DNA from: Xylaria sp. FL1777
Taxonomy: Eukaryota; Ascomycota; Sordariomycetes; Xylariales; Xylariaceae
Assembly: GCA_022578965.1 (NCBI GenBank)
Contig: MU400786.1
Span: 1 to 43,241 of the forward strand
DNA length: 43,241 nt
Direction: 5' to 3'
Position numbers and translations under genes: made by a program. Shown here piece after piece: positions 23,900 to 32,957 of this stretch. Every line of letters begins with the position of its first letter. Within the stretch, counting starts at the first letter, position 1. The notes under the pieces were generated by a model, which saw only the letters and a list, made by a program, of their open reading frames with translations, was not told the origin of the DNA and made no database searches.

Positions 23900-24300
23900 T
23901 GCAATTAAAATAAATAAAAGTGTAGTATTAAATAGCAATTTTAATAGTCTAGTTTTTGCGCTTAAATATACTATTACCTTGTAAATAGTACGCCATAGTT
24001 ATTAAGAGCTATACGTTATATTTTTTTTATAAACTTACCTAGAATTTTAAAATAAACTTATAGTTATAATTAGAAATAATGCTACTTAGCATGCTTTAGT
24101 TATATAGTAAAATCATTTTAATAAAAGCAAGACTTTAATTTTTTGCTATATACGTTTTATAACTTAAAATTAATAACGTACGTTTAAATATAGCATACGT
24201 TATAAGCATTAGTGCATTATAATATGTATACTTATTTAATTGCTATAAAGTTTCTATTGCTAGTACATTAAGCAAATTTATAATAAAGTTTATTATAACT
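23900..24300 (-). pseudogene. Integrase catalytic core, all three DDE residues lost
   Basis: The retroviral-type core is recognisable: VIINFIINLL (first Asp, now Asn, 24288-24290), SSIISNYNYKFILKF (second Asp, now Asn, 24069-24071) and AYYLQGNSIFKRKN (Glu, now Lys, 23961-23963). The last segment is the HPQ-x-DG-x-x-ER-x-N block of gypsy integrases. Every change is G-to-A on the coding strand. Confidence 0.9.
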
Positions 24301-24611
24301 GTTTTTATAAGTTAAAAATCTTTAAGTTAAATTAGCTAATAATTGCTATTTGGTTTATTTTAACTTATTGCGCAAAGTTTATAACTATTATAATGTTATA
24401 AATACGTTTTTATTTTCTAAGTTTTTTTTTTAATAAAAAAACCTTTAAAGTTATATATTATACGCTTTTTATTAAAGTAGTATTTATTATTATAAGCTAT
24501 AGCAAAAAACTTGCTAACTTGATTTTTAAGAATATAAAAGCAATAATAGCCTTTTTTGTTAATATTATAAAGCAGTTTATTTATAATTGCAAAAGGATAG
24601 CTTAAGCGCAA
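24300..24611 (-). pseudogene. Integrase N-terminal (HHCC) region, partly open
   Basis: Codons at 24417-24611 are open for 64 residues (from MRLSYPFAIINKL to FFIKKKT) and lie in the pol frame. NNKYYFNKKRIIYNFKGFFI occupies the place of the His-x-His half of the zinc motif, with His now Tyr. Downstream HYNSYKLCAIS keeps one Cys of the CxxC half. It would have bound zinc and the LTR end. The ATG is internal, not a start. Confidence 0.8.
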
Positions 24612-24899
24612 AAAATTTGCAGCATTTTTATTGCTATTTATACGTATTACGTTTAAAGTTTTATAATACTTTAAGTCTTTATTATAATTAGTAATGATTT
24701 TTAATCTTACTTTATTACTTATAACAGCTTTTGTTAATACTAACTAAATATTGTTAAGCATAAAATTTTTATTGATTTTTTATATGTTATTTTTTGCATT
24801 AAGCAAGTTTTTAATGTTCTTAAAACAACTTAATGCATTTAATATATAATTAATATAGCTAAACAAGTAATATACTTGTAAATTATATTAAAAAAGGTA

Positions 24900-25330
24900 A
24901 ATTAAGGCATTAATAAAGCGCTTATTAGCGCAATTTATAAACGCAATATTTAGATTAGTTTAATTAATAATGCCTTTAGTAGCAAAATAGTTAATAAAAA
25001 TAACTACAAGGTTTTTTAATGCTTTAATTGTTATATATAAACGCTTGCATGCTTATATAATATAACTTACTTTTATTTCGAAGAGATTATACTGCAACTT
25101 AAAGATTAAAATATATTTGCTTAAATATATAACAAAAAGCATTTATACATTAAAGATAAAAGTACTTAGTTATTATATATAATCATTTTTTATATAGTAT
25201 AGCATAATACTAAAGTTTTGCTTAAAAAATGCATTTATTTGCATATATAACAACTTACTAAAGTTATAATAATGTAGTATAGTATATAAACAAATAAAAT
25301 CTTAAATAGCTTAAAATAACGCTTTTTTAG
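24900..25330 (-). pseudogene. RNase H domain remnant
   Basis: Minus-strand text SKLLYMQINAFFKQNFSIML (25201-25260) fits the first RNase H strand, where the catalytic Asp of an I-D-A motif reads Asn. Further on, text near 24990 (VIFINYFATKGIIN) fits the TDHxATxxIV strand, again with Asp as Asn. The domain would have removed the RNA template. It follows RT directly and leads into the integrase zinc-binding region. Confidence 0.82.
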
Positions 25331-25399
25331 CTTTTATAAGTTTAAAAAAAGTCAAGCAGCAATATGCTTAATGCTTGCTAGAGTTATTTACTTTAAACC

Positions 25400-26160
25400 T
25401 TCTGGACTTATGTTCTTTATTAAGCAACGCAGTTTTGCGTTTTTGCAATGGTTTTAAAATCTTTGCATAAAACAAAATTAATAAACGTAAAAAACCTGTA
25501 ATATCTAAGTATTGTTTAAAAGCTTTAAGTTAACAAGAAAACTTGATGTTTTGTATTGCTTTAACTTTTTGCTTAATAGTTAACATGCTAAAAGCGTTTA
25601 TTTAAAAGCTTAAAAGCTTAATAAAAAGGTATGCTATAAAAGATTTTTTCGGCAAAAAAGATATTTTTTTGCTTTAAAACAGCTTAAAAATAGTGCGTAA
25701 ATAAAAAAGATATTTTTTCTTAGTATTAAAGTAAATTACAATATTGTTAATAAAAGCGCAACAAAAATGTTTGAACTTTTTAAGTAAGCAATTTATAAAC
25801 TGTTATATATACGTAAATATATTGCAAAATTTTATAAGTATAACTATAGACCGTTTAAAACCTTTCGGGCTAATAATAGTAAATCTGTTGCAATAATCAA
25901 AATGTACTCCGAATTAATAAAAAAAAAAAGTTACGTTTATATAAGTTATATATTTTTTCTTTTTAATTAACAAAATAACTTTAGATTAAAGAAATAAAAA
26001 ATAATTATTTAAAACAGCTACTTTGTTTAAGGTTTGCAAGTTAATTACTAGTTACAAATATAGTTTTTTCTTTTTTTGCGTTTAAACTACAAAAGTAAAG
26101 TGCGCAAATAAAGTAAGTTTGTTAACTCATTTTATTTAACCTTATATATAAAGCTAATTA
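25400..26160 (-). pseudogene. Reverse transcriptase domain, catalytic Asp pair lost
   Basis: The text follows the gypsy RT order: LQTLNKVAVLNNY (fingers, about 25985-26045), GVHFDYCNRFTIISPKGFKR (about 25850-25915), HFCCAFINNIVIYF (about 25720-25775) and KAIQNIKFSCQLKAFKQYL followed by ITGFLR (about 25470-25550). The YXDD-box equivalent is now FINN: the two Asp codons at 25743-25748 have become Asn codons by G-to-A. The spacing of motifs matches an intact RT with no indel. The domain would have copied element RNA to DNA. It ends in LKPLQKRKTALL, the usual connection to RNase H in this group. Confidence 0.93.
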
Positions 26161-26495
26161 AAAACAAAATTAATAGCTTTTCTGTTGCAAATACTTAAAA
26201 AATAAGGTTGATTATTTAACTTGGTTTTTTGTTAATTGTTTACTAAGGGTATTTTTATAAGTTTATTTTTAAGAATATTAATAATACTTTAGTTTTGCTA
26301 AATTTTAGGAATTTCGTTAATTAATTGCAGGATTTCTTTTGCTGTTATATTTTCGCTAATATAAATAAAGTAGCTAGCTAATAATATAACTTTGTTTTTT
26401 TTGCTAAGTTTTTTAATTTTTAAAGTAGAAATAATTTTGCGAATTTTAAGTTTTAGCACATTTAAGTTTATTACGTTATTTATTTTTTTTAGTAG

Positions 26496-26849
26496 CTAGT
26501 TAGCTAATTTTTTAATTATGCTATATATAGCATTAATAACTAAGCTAATAGTTAAAACACTAGCTTTTTTAAGCGTGTTTATTATATTAGCAATATTAGT
26601 TATATTAGTATAAAAATTAAAGTTATAGCTAAAGATATATGCATTAGTAGCAATTTGTTTAAGCATAAAAGTTAAGTTAATTAACTTATTTATATAAAAC
26701 GCGTTAAGAAACTTAAAGTTGTTAAAAATATAAATGCTTTTATTAGTAACATTTAAGCTAGTACTAGTAGCATTAATAGTTTTAGCGCTAATATTTCTAG
26801 GTGTTATGCTAAATAAAGCACTTATAGCTATAATGCTTACAGCTAGCAT
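26496..26849 (-). pseudogene. Open linker segment between protease and RT
   Basis: A 117-codon stretch without stops, in the same frame as protease and RT. It is hydrophobic and Thr/Asn/Ile-rich (for example ISAKTINATSTSLNVTNK), as expected when Pro and Ala codons decay to Leu, Ser and Thr/Val. Its ATG is not a start; it is an internal Met of the polyprotein. It escaped stops probably because it had few CAA/CAG/CGA/TGG codons. No domain of its own is visible. Confidence 0.75.
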
Positions 26850-27339
26850 AACTATTTTTAAACATATTTTTTAAAATCTCTTTTTAGCTTTGCTACTAAA
26901 GAACTGCTTTTAAATAGTGCTAACATAAGTACTTTTAAATATAATTTTAATTTAAAGCAAAAAATTAGCTAAAACTACACTTTTAAAAGTAGTAAACTTA
27001 ATAAATGCAGTTATACTATTTTTATAAAATAGCTTAAACATAAAGTTATAATTAGCAAGCAAAAGTTTATATATAGCTAAAGCTTATATTGTGGCATTAA
27101 GCCTAAAAAATACTTTACAAGCTAAAGTAACTTTTTGTATATACAAGTATACACGTAAGTATACTTAAAATGGAATTTTAAAGTTATTTATGTTAGCTAT
27201 AATTACTTTTGCTTTTTTGTAATTAATAATTATACTTTATAAATTTAAACACTTAGTGCTTAGCAAAAAACAAAGTATTATGTTTTCTTTAACTACTTAA
27301 GCTTTTTTTTTAATTTGCAAAAGCTTAAAAAATCCGTGA

Positions 27340-27600
27340 TTATTATGTTTTAACAAGTAAAGTTTAAATTTAGCTTTTAATGTGCAATAAAAGCAGCTTT
27401 TACTAATGCTTCTGATTTTTTCTGCTTGTTAACTTTTTTAATGTTTAATTATATGTTTATAGGTATTAAAAAGCTTACGCGTAATAATGCTTTATAATGT
27501 ATTTATATTTAAGCATACTTAAACTTTTTTGCTATTAAGTTTAACGTATATATTTACTTTAAAGTACAAATATTTAACGCTAAAACATTTTAATAAGTTA
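27340..27600 (-). pseudogene. Aspartic protease domain, active site destroyed
   Basis: In frame with RT, the minus strand reads VCLNINTLRSIITRKLF. The codons at 27501-27509 occupy the place of the Asp-Thr-Gly catalytic triplet but now encode Asn-Ile-Asn, with a stop two codons before VCL. The following text (FYCTLKAKFKLYLL, then HNNHGFFKLL) fits the second half of a retropepsin-like fold. The domain would have cleaved the polyprotein. The identification rests on motif position between gag and RT as well as on the triplet. Confidence 0.7.
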
Positions 27601-27894
27601 TTTAAAGTATTAATAATTAAGAGTGCTTAGCGTATGCAAAGTATAATTAGCTTAGCTTTAAATTTAGCGCTTTTAATTTCTGCAAAAACGCTTATTTTTA
27701 GCTAATATAAAGCTAAGTTTGCTTGTGATTTATTTGTACTGCAAATCTTTAAGTAGTAAAACAGCTAATTATAAAAATTAAATAAGGTGTAATAATGTTT
27801 GCATATACGCGTTATTAAATTAGCAAGCAACTAAAATATAATTTGTTTATATAAACAATTAGTATATTTATAAACATATTAATTCTTGTTATAT

Positions 27895-27960
27895 AACAAG
27901 TTAAAAGTTTTTTTATAGTATTTGCATGTATTACTATAGTTTATTACTATAAAGGCTGCA
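27895..27960 (-). pseudogene. Possible C2H2 zinc-finger remnant upstream of the protease
   Basis: In the polyprotein frame the text AFIVINYSNTCKYYKKTFN resembles the first half of a C2H2 finger (Cys-x2-Cys-x3-Phe) in which the second Cys has become Tyr (TGC to TAC). The expected His pair is not intact downstream. I recall such fingers between gag and protease in some fungal gypsy elements, but I am not certain. It could also be unrelated linker. Confidence 0.35.
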
Positions 27961-28199
27961 CTATTTAAGCTTTTTGAAAAAAAGGAGGTTAAGTCTTTAA
28001 ACTTAAAAAAAGTAAACTTAGAATTAAAGTTTATAAAATAAGCTTAGTTGCAATTCTTTTTATGCTTATTATATTTATTTTAATAACGTTTGCAACTATG
28101 TTTGCATTTACGTTTTTTCTTTTTTTATAAAGGCTTATTATTATTGTTTTTATTATTTTTGCTAAACTTATTTTTATTTTCTAATTTATATTTATACTT

Positions 28200-29222
28200 G
28201 TTTTTACAGAACTTGCAATTATAACCTTTAAGCAAAGGCAATTTATATTGTTTGTATTGCTTTTTTTTTTTACGAGCGTAAGAAAATATTTCTTTTGCTG
28301 CTATAATAAGAATTAGCTTTGCTTTAGCAACTTTAGTTATATATTTAGCTAAAGATTTCTTTTTTTTAAAAGCGTAAAAATATTGCTTAATATTTATATT
28401 TATATAAGTTTAAATAAAAACTATTACGCTTTGCTAATTATTATTATCTTTAGTTAAGGTTTTTATTGCTTTAGCGTATTGCAGCTTTTTTTAAATAAAG
28501 GTTATTATTGCTATGTTTTTTCAAGCTATGTTTTCTAAAGTAAGCTTTGTGCTATTAAATTGTTAAGTTGCTTTAAAAGCAGGCATTGCAAATTAAATCG
28601 TAAGTTCGTTAAGTATTTTGTTTAATTCTTTAGCACGATAGCTTATATGTATAGCTAATATTAATTTATTATTTTACTATATTATTGCAGTACTTCTTAA
28701 CAAGGTTTAAAACATTTTTAATATTTGCTTTTTGTTGAACTTATAAATGCTTAAGTTTTTAAAAAACAAAGAAATATAATCTATAAAGCAATAAATGTTA
28801 ATAAAAATTAGTTTATTACTATTTATAACTATACTAACATTTTTAGGATTATTTTGATTAGGATTAAAATAGCTAATATTAAAACGTTTTAGTTTATTTG
28901 ATCTGCTAATAGTAAATTTAGTTGATTTTTTTCTAGGGGTAGCACTTTAGTTAGTACAATTGTTTTAACTAAGCAAATTAACTCCGTTTTTGCAAAAAGG
29001 TTGTTTATTGCTTTTATTATTACTATTGTTATTATTTAAAGAATTATTATCCAGATTTAGATTAACGTTTATATTTATATTTATGTTTATATGTTCTTTA
29101 GCTTTTTTTTTATAACTGTTAAAAATATAACTTCTTGCTTTTTTAGATTACTAATATGTAATAAAAAACTTAAATAGTTTATTTTAGTTAAAACTATTAC
29201 TTTTAAGTGCTGCTTTATGCAT
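28200..29222 (-). pseudogene. gag portion of the gypsy polyprotein
   Basis: In the pol frame, the text runs from the candidate start through an Asn/Asp-rich segment (NINVNLNLDNNSLNNNNSN near 29040), then ATPRKKSTKFTISRSNK (near 28930) and NISYFNPNQNNPKNVSIVI (near 28860). These are followed by an FIDYISLFF-type segment (near 28770) typical of gag capsid helices. Near 28208 lies NCKFCKNKYKYK, a C-x2-C that could be half of a zinc knuckle; no following His/Cys pair is intact. Gag would form the particle and bind the element's RNA. Excess Asn/Lys probably reflects former Asp/Glu. Confidence 0.7.
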
Positions 29223-31278
29223 AGTTAATTATACAAGTACAAAAATAGCAGCTTTTATGTTAAAAATAAAAATAAAGTTAGTTATTATAAGTAGCACAGT
29301 TATTATTATTGCATTAGCTATAATGCTTGCTATAAACAGTACAAAAAGCGCAAAAGCTACTATTTAAGCAAAAAGTGCTACTAAAAAAACTATTAGTTAA
29401 ATAGTTTTAATTAACAAGCGTAGTACTATATTAAAGTTAAACTAAAAAGCAAAAAAACAATTAATGCTTATTAAACTAAAAGTTGCTAAATATAATAGCT
29501 CCTATAGTAGTTTTTAATAAAAGTTGCTTACTGATTTAATAAGCGTAGCTATTATAAGTATTAAAAATAAAGCTGCTTTGTTTCTATAAAATGATTGCAA
29601 TTTAAAACTAAGTGCATTTACATAAAGTAAAAGCAAAAATAGCTAAAGCTAAAGCAAAACCAGTTGTTTTAGCACTAGCTAACGTAGCACTAGCTAGCGT
29701 AACACTAGTATTTTTAATAGCAACAGTGTTAAGCTATCGCAAGTACAAAATATGCAATTTAAAAGTTCTTTTAACATATTTTCTATTTAATTATTACTTT
29801 TAATAACTTAGTTTATTGTTTTTTAAAAATAATTAACTTGCTTACTTAAAGTATTTAAATCCTTAGTAAATATTTTACTAGTTTTTAAAAAATTTAACTT
29901 ATAACAAACATTATTGCTTAAGTTTATTTAATTTTAAGTGATTTAAGCAATTTTTTCGTTTTAATTAGCTAACTTATTTGTTAAGTATTGCTATGTTTTT
30001 TTATTATTGCTTATTTGCTTCAGGGTTAGCAATAAACCGTTCTTTTTACTTTTTTTAGAAAAAAAAGCATTAGCTTTAGCATTAGCTATTTTTTCTAGCA
30101 AAAAAGCACTTATAGTTTGCAAGTCCTAAGTTTTTCTTTTAGAACAAACTAGCTTAAAAGTAAGCATAAAACGCAATAATTATAAACTATAAAGTATATG
30201 CAACATTAGCAGTTAATTTAATAAGTTAGCTAGTTTTTTGCTTATTTTAAAAGGTTTAAGCAGCTAATCTAGCAAGTTAACTGGTTTTTTGCTTAATTTA
30301 GCAAGTTCTAGTGTTAAATTTTTAACAATAAACTTGGTTTTAAAACCTTTATAGTTTAATAAAGTACCTATTTGCAAATTTAAAAGTAAGTTATTAAAAT
30401 ATTCGCTTAGTAAATTGTTTTGTTTACTGTTTTAGCTTGCTATTAAAGCTAATAGTAATAAATAGCGCAAGCTAAAAAATAACGTAAAATATAAGTATAT
30501 AAAGTAGTGCTAAAATTTAATGCATTAAAATATATAAATATATAAGTAAGTATAAATTAGCATGTTTATAGAACTTAGAAAATTTCTTTAAGTTTAACTA
30601 GGTTTATACCTAATTAAGTTAATATTACTTGCTTATTAGCTGCTTTATTAAATTGTTACATAACTTTATAAAGCAAGTAATTTAAAATTAAAAGTACAAT
30701 TAAATATAACGCAAATATAATAAAATCAGGTAAAATATATTAAGTATTACACGTGTTAAAGAACTTAATGCAAGCAAAAAATAGCTAAGTGCAATATAAA
30801 CTACTATTTTAAAAGTCGTATAACTATAAACGTTAATACAAAGTTAAATGTAGTAGTAATTAAGCAGCATAGCTATTTAGCAAGTTTAATAAGTATAAAG
30901 TATGCAAAATATTTAGCTAGTAAATAAATAATCGATAATTAATGCTTGCAAACAGCATAAATCCTTGTAAATTAACTATAAATAGCATAAATTTTAGCAG
31001 TTAACTCTAATAAAAATTAAAGTAAATGCTAAAAGCGCTTTAAATATTACAAAAACTAATCTAAAGAAATAACAAGGTTTACGTAATATAAAAGCTAAAC
31101 TTTATCCGTATTGCGTAGTTTTGCTAAAAGAAGTTTAAATGTTATAAGAACTAATCTAAACAAAATAACAGTAGATTATATAAGTAAAAAAGCTATATTA
31201 TATTCTGCGTATACAATCTGCTAGCAGAAAAAAAAAACTAAAGTATAAAGTTTCGATTACAGGGCTTATTTTACTATT
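29223..31278 (-). other. Unusually long 5' leader of the gypsy element
   Basis: About 2 kb lies between the 5' LTR and the candidate gag start. I see no gag-like text here on the minus strand above about 29,300. The plus strand is A-rich between about 30,430 and 31,230. A short internal duplication, TTTAGATTAGT... on the minus strand, occurs near 31,050 and 31,150. A plus-strand frame (29257-29790) reads as Ser/Lys-rich text if stops are read through, but its complement reads as an Ala/Leu-rich extension of gag, so neither is secure. A 63-codon open frame at 29612-29803 (+) lies inside this ambiguity. The leader may be regulatory RNA, a lost extra gene, or a nested insertion. Confidence 0.45.
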
Positions 31279-31485
31279 TAGTAAGGTTTACTATAGGTAG
31301 TAAAGCAATTAAGCATAAAAAGTGTAATATAGATTAAAAAAAGGAAAACTTTGCAGGCAATTGCTACGCAATTGCTTTAGGCATAAGCTTTACATAGTTA
31401 TCTAACTAAGCTACTATAGCTATAAGTAAAAATACTACTATAGCTAAACTCTATAAATATAAAGTCCTCTTTTTAGTCTATATTA
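31279..31485 (-). repeat. 5' LTR of the gypsy element
   Basis: Partner of 22762-22968. It would have carried the promoter on the minus strand. No TATA element can be singled out in this composition. The same GCAATTGC-TAC-GCAATTGC stem lies at 31357-31375 and is unmutated in both LTRs. Confidence 0.92.
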
Positions 31486-31490
31486 ATAAT
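31486..31490. repeat. Target site duplication, right (ATAAT)
   Basis: Exact match to 22757-22761, immediately outside the 5' LTR. Together they mark the whole gypsy element as one insertion without internal recombination. Confidence 0.75.
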
Positions 31491-32957
31491 TTTAAGTTTT
31501 TTTTTTTAACTATTTTTTTAGCTAAAAGTTTAGTTTTAATATTAGATTTTTTTTAGCTATACTTTTTTTATTACTTATAAGTTTGCTTTTAAGTTAATTT
31601 TTAGCTTTTTAAGCTTTTATATTTTAAATAAAAGTTTTAATTTTTATTATTGCTTATTAAATTAACTTTTTTAAAGCTAAGCTTTTTATATAATGTTTAT
31701 AAGTAGCTATTTTATTACTAAAGTATAAATTAATAAAAAAAACCTTTATTTTAGTTTTTAGATATTTTATTTTAGTTGTTTTAAAAGCTTTAGCTATATA
31801 TTTAAAGCATTTATTTTAAGCTATTATAAGTAAATTAGCAATGCTTTTATTTAGCTTGCTTAAATTTTTAGCAATTTAAAAATTGCTGTTATATTTACTA
31901 TTACTTAAAAATTATTTAGCTATATTAATAGCTTAATTTATATTAGTTTTTTTTAAATTTATTAAAGTTTATATTAACTTTTTTTTAAAAGTTAATAATA
32001 ATATTTTATTTGTTTTAATAAGCAGTAAAAAAACATTAGCTAGCTTATTTTTACTAAAGCTTGCTTATTATATAAGCTAATAAGCAAGCTTTTTTATTTT
32101 GCTTAATTATTTGCGCTTTTTTTGCTTTAATATAAAAAGTATTAATATTTTTGTTTTTATTTTTAGTATAAAAACTATATAAGCTTTAGCTTTTTCTTTT
32201 TGCTTTTTTTTATTAGTTATTATACGTTTTTTTTTTTTTTTTTTTTTCTAAAAAACATTTATATTTTTAATTTTCTTTTTTTTAAAAGTATTAGCAAAAA
32301 AAAGCTTGCTTTTTGTTTTTTTTAGCAGTAAAATTGCTATAACTTTTAAAGCTAGCTTATAAGCTAACTTAGCTTATTTAATTAAGCTTTATAACAATTT
32401 AAAGTTTTTAAATATTTTTATAAGCGCTTACTTTTAGTTATGCTTTTATGCTTGTTTTACTTTATAACTAAAGGCTTTTTTTTTTTAAGTGCTTATTATA
32501 TTGCTTTTGTTCTTTTGTTTTAAAACTTATAGTATGCTTACTTAGCTTTTTTTTCTGTTTTAATTACTTTTAAAAACTATAAAAGTAATACTTAGTATTT
32601 TTTTTTTATAGTTTTTTTAAGCGTTATTTTATAAGTTATTATTATACTAATTTAATATTTGTTATTATAAAGCATTTTTTAAAAACTTTTTGCCATTTTT
32701 AGCTTAAAAAAGCATATTATTAATATTATAAAAAAAATTATAATTATAATTGCTTTATATAATATTAGTTAATATTAAGCAAATTATAACTAAAGTAAGC
32801 AAGTTATTATTATTTTTTTATTGTTAATTTATAGCAAAAATAATAAAAGCGCTTTTTTTAAATATAATATAATTTAAATTAAACGTTTTTAGCTTAAAAA
32901 AATCTTATACTTTTTAAACTATAAAATAATTTAGCTAAAAAAATACTTAAGCATAAT
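31491..32957. other. AT-rich flank, no gene
   Basis: Degenerate sequence on the far side of the gypsy insertion. It contains a run of 21 T (about 32227-32247) and no readable frame. The satellite array starts at its right edge. Confidence 0.55.

Larger units (their letters stand above)
23400..29222 (-). pseudogene. gag-pol polyprotein of the gypsy element, RIP-inactivated
   Basis: One minus-strand frame connects a candidate start ATG (29220-29222, reading MHKAALKSN) to the integrase C-terminal region near 23400, about 1940 codons. In order it holds a polar Asp/Asn-rich gag N-terminus, a gag core, a C-x2-C stretch, a possible C2H2 finger, protease, a linker, RT, RNase H and integrase. Stops appear every ~10-20 codons and are explained by CAA, CAG, CGA or TGG changing by transitions. 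No net frameshift was needed to follow the domains, so loss was by point mutation rather than by indels. The original product would have processed, copied and integrated the element. The ends are approximate. I chose the start because it is the last in-frame Met before the gag text, but an upstream start is possible. Confidence 0.88.
22762..31485 (-). mobile_element. Complete but dead Ty3/gypsy LTR retrotransposon
   Basis: An 8724-bp element on the minus strand: 5' LTR (31279-31485), a ~2-kb leader, a gag-pol polyprotein, and 3' LTR (22762-22968), bounded by ATAAT target duplications. The domain order protease - reverse transcriptase - RNase H - integrase is the Ty3/gypsy order; copia has integrase before RT. 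All recognisable domains lie in one minus-strand frame over about 5.8 kb. That frame is littered with TAA/TAG/TGA, and the catalytic residues checked in protease, RT and integrase are lost. The element cannot move itself. The wording resembles the fungal gypsy group whose RT carries FIDDIVIYS-type and RNase H carries TDH-type motifs. I cannot name the lineage without a search. The LTR ends now read TA...TA in element orientation, consistent with TG...CA after RIP. I did not find a convincing primer-binding site or polypurine tract. Confidence 0.93.

Noticed and set aside
29612..29803. 63-codon plus-strand open frame inside the gypsy leader
   Set aside because: It contains a simple Ala/Leu repeat (ALANVALASVTL) and lies in a region where all frames are ambiguous. 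It is not in the frame of the longer plus-strand text. I treat it as a shadow.
31255..31278. Primer-binding site next to the 5' LTR
   Set aside because: The minus-strand sequence just inside the LTR (AATAGTAAAATAAGCCCTG) does not start with TGG and matches no tRNA end that I can recognise. Mutation may have erased it.
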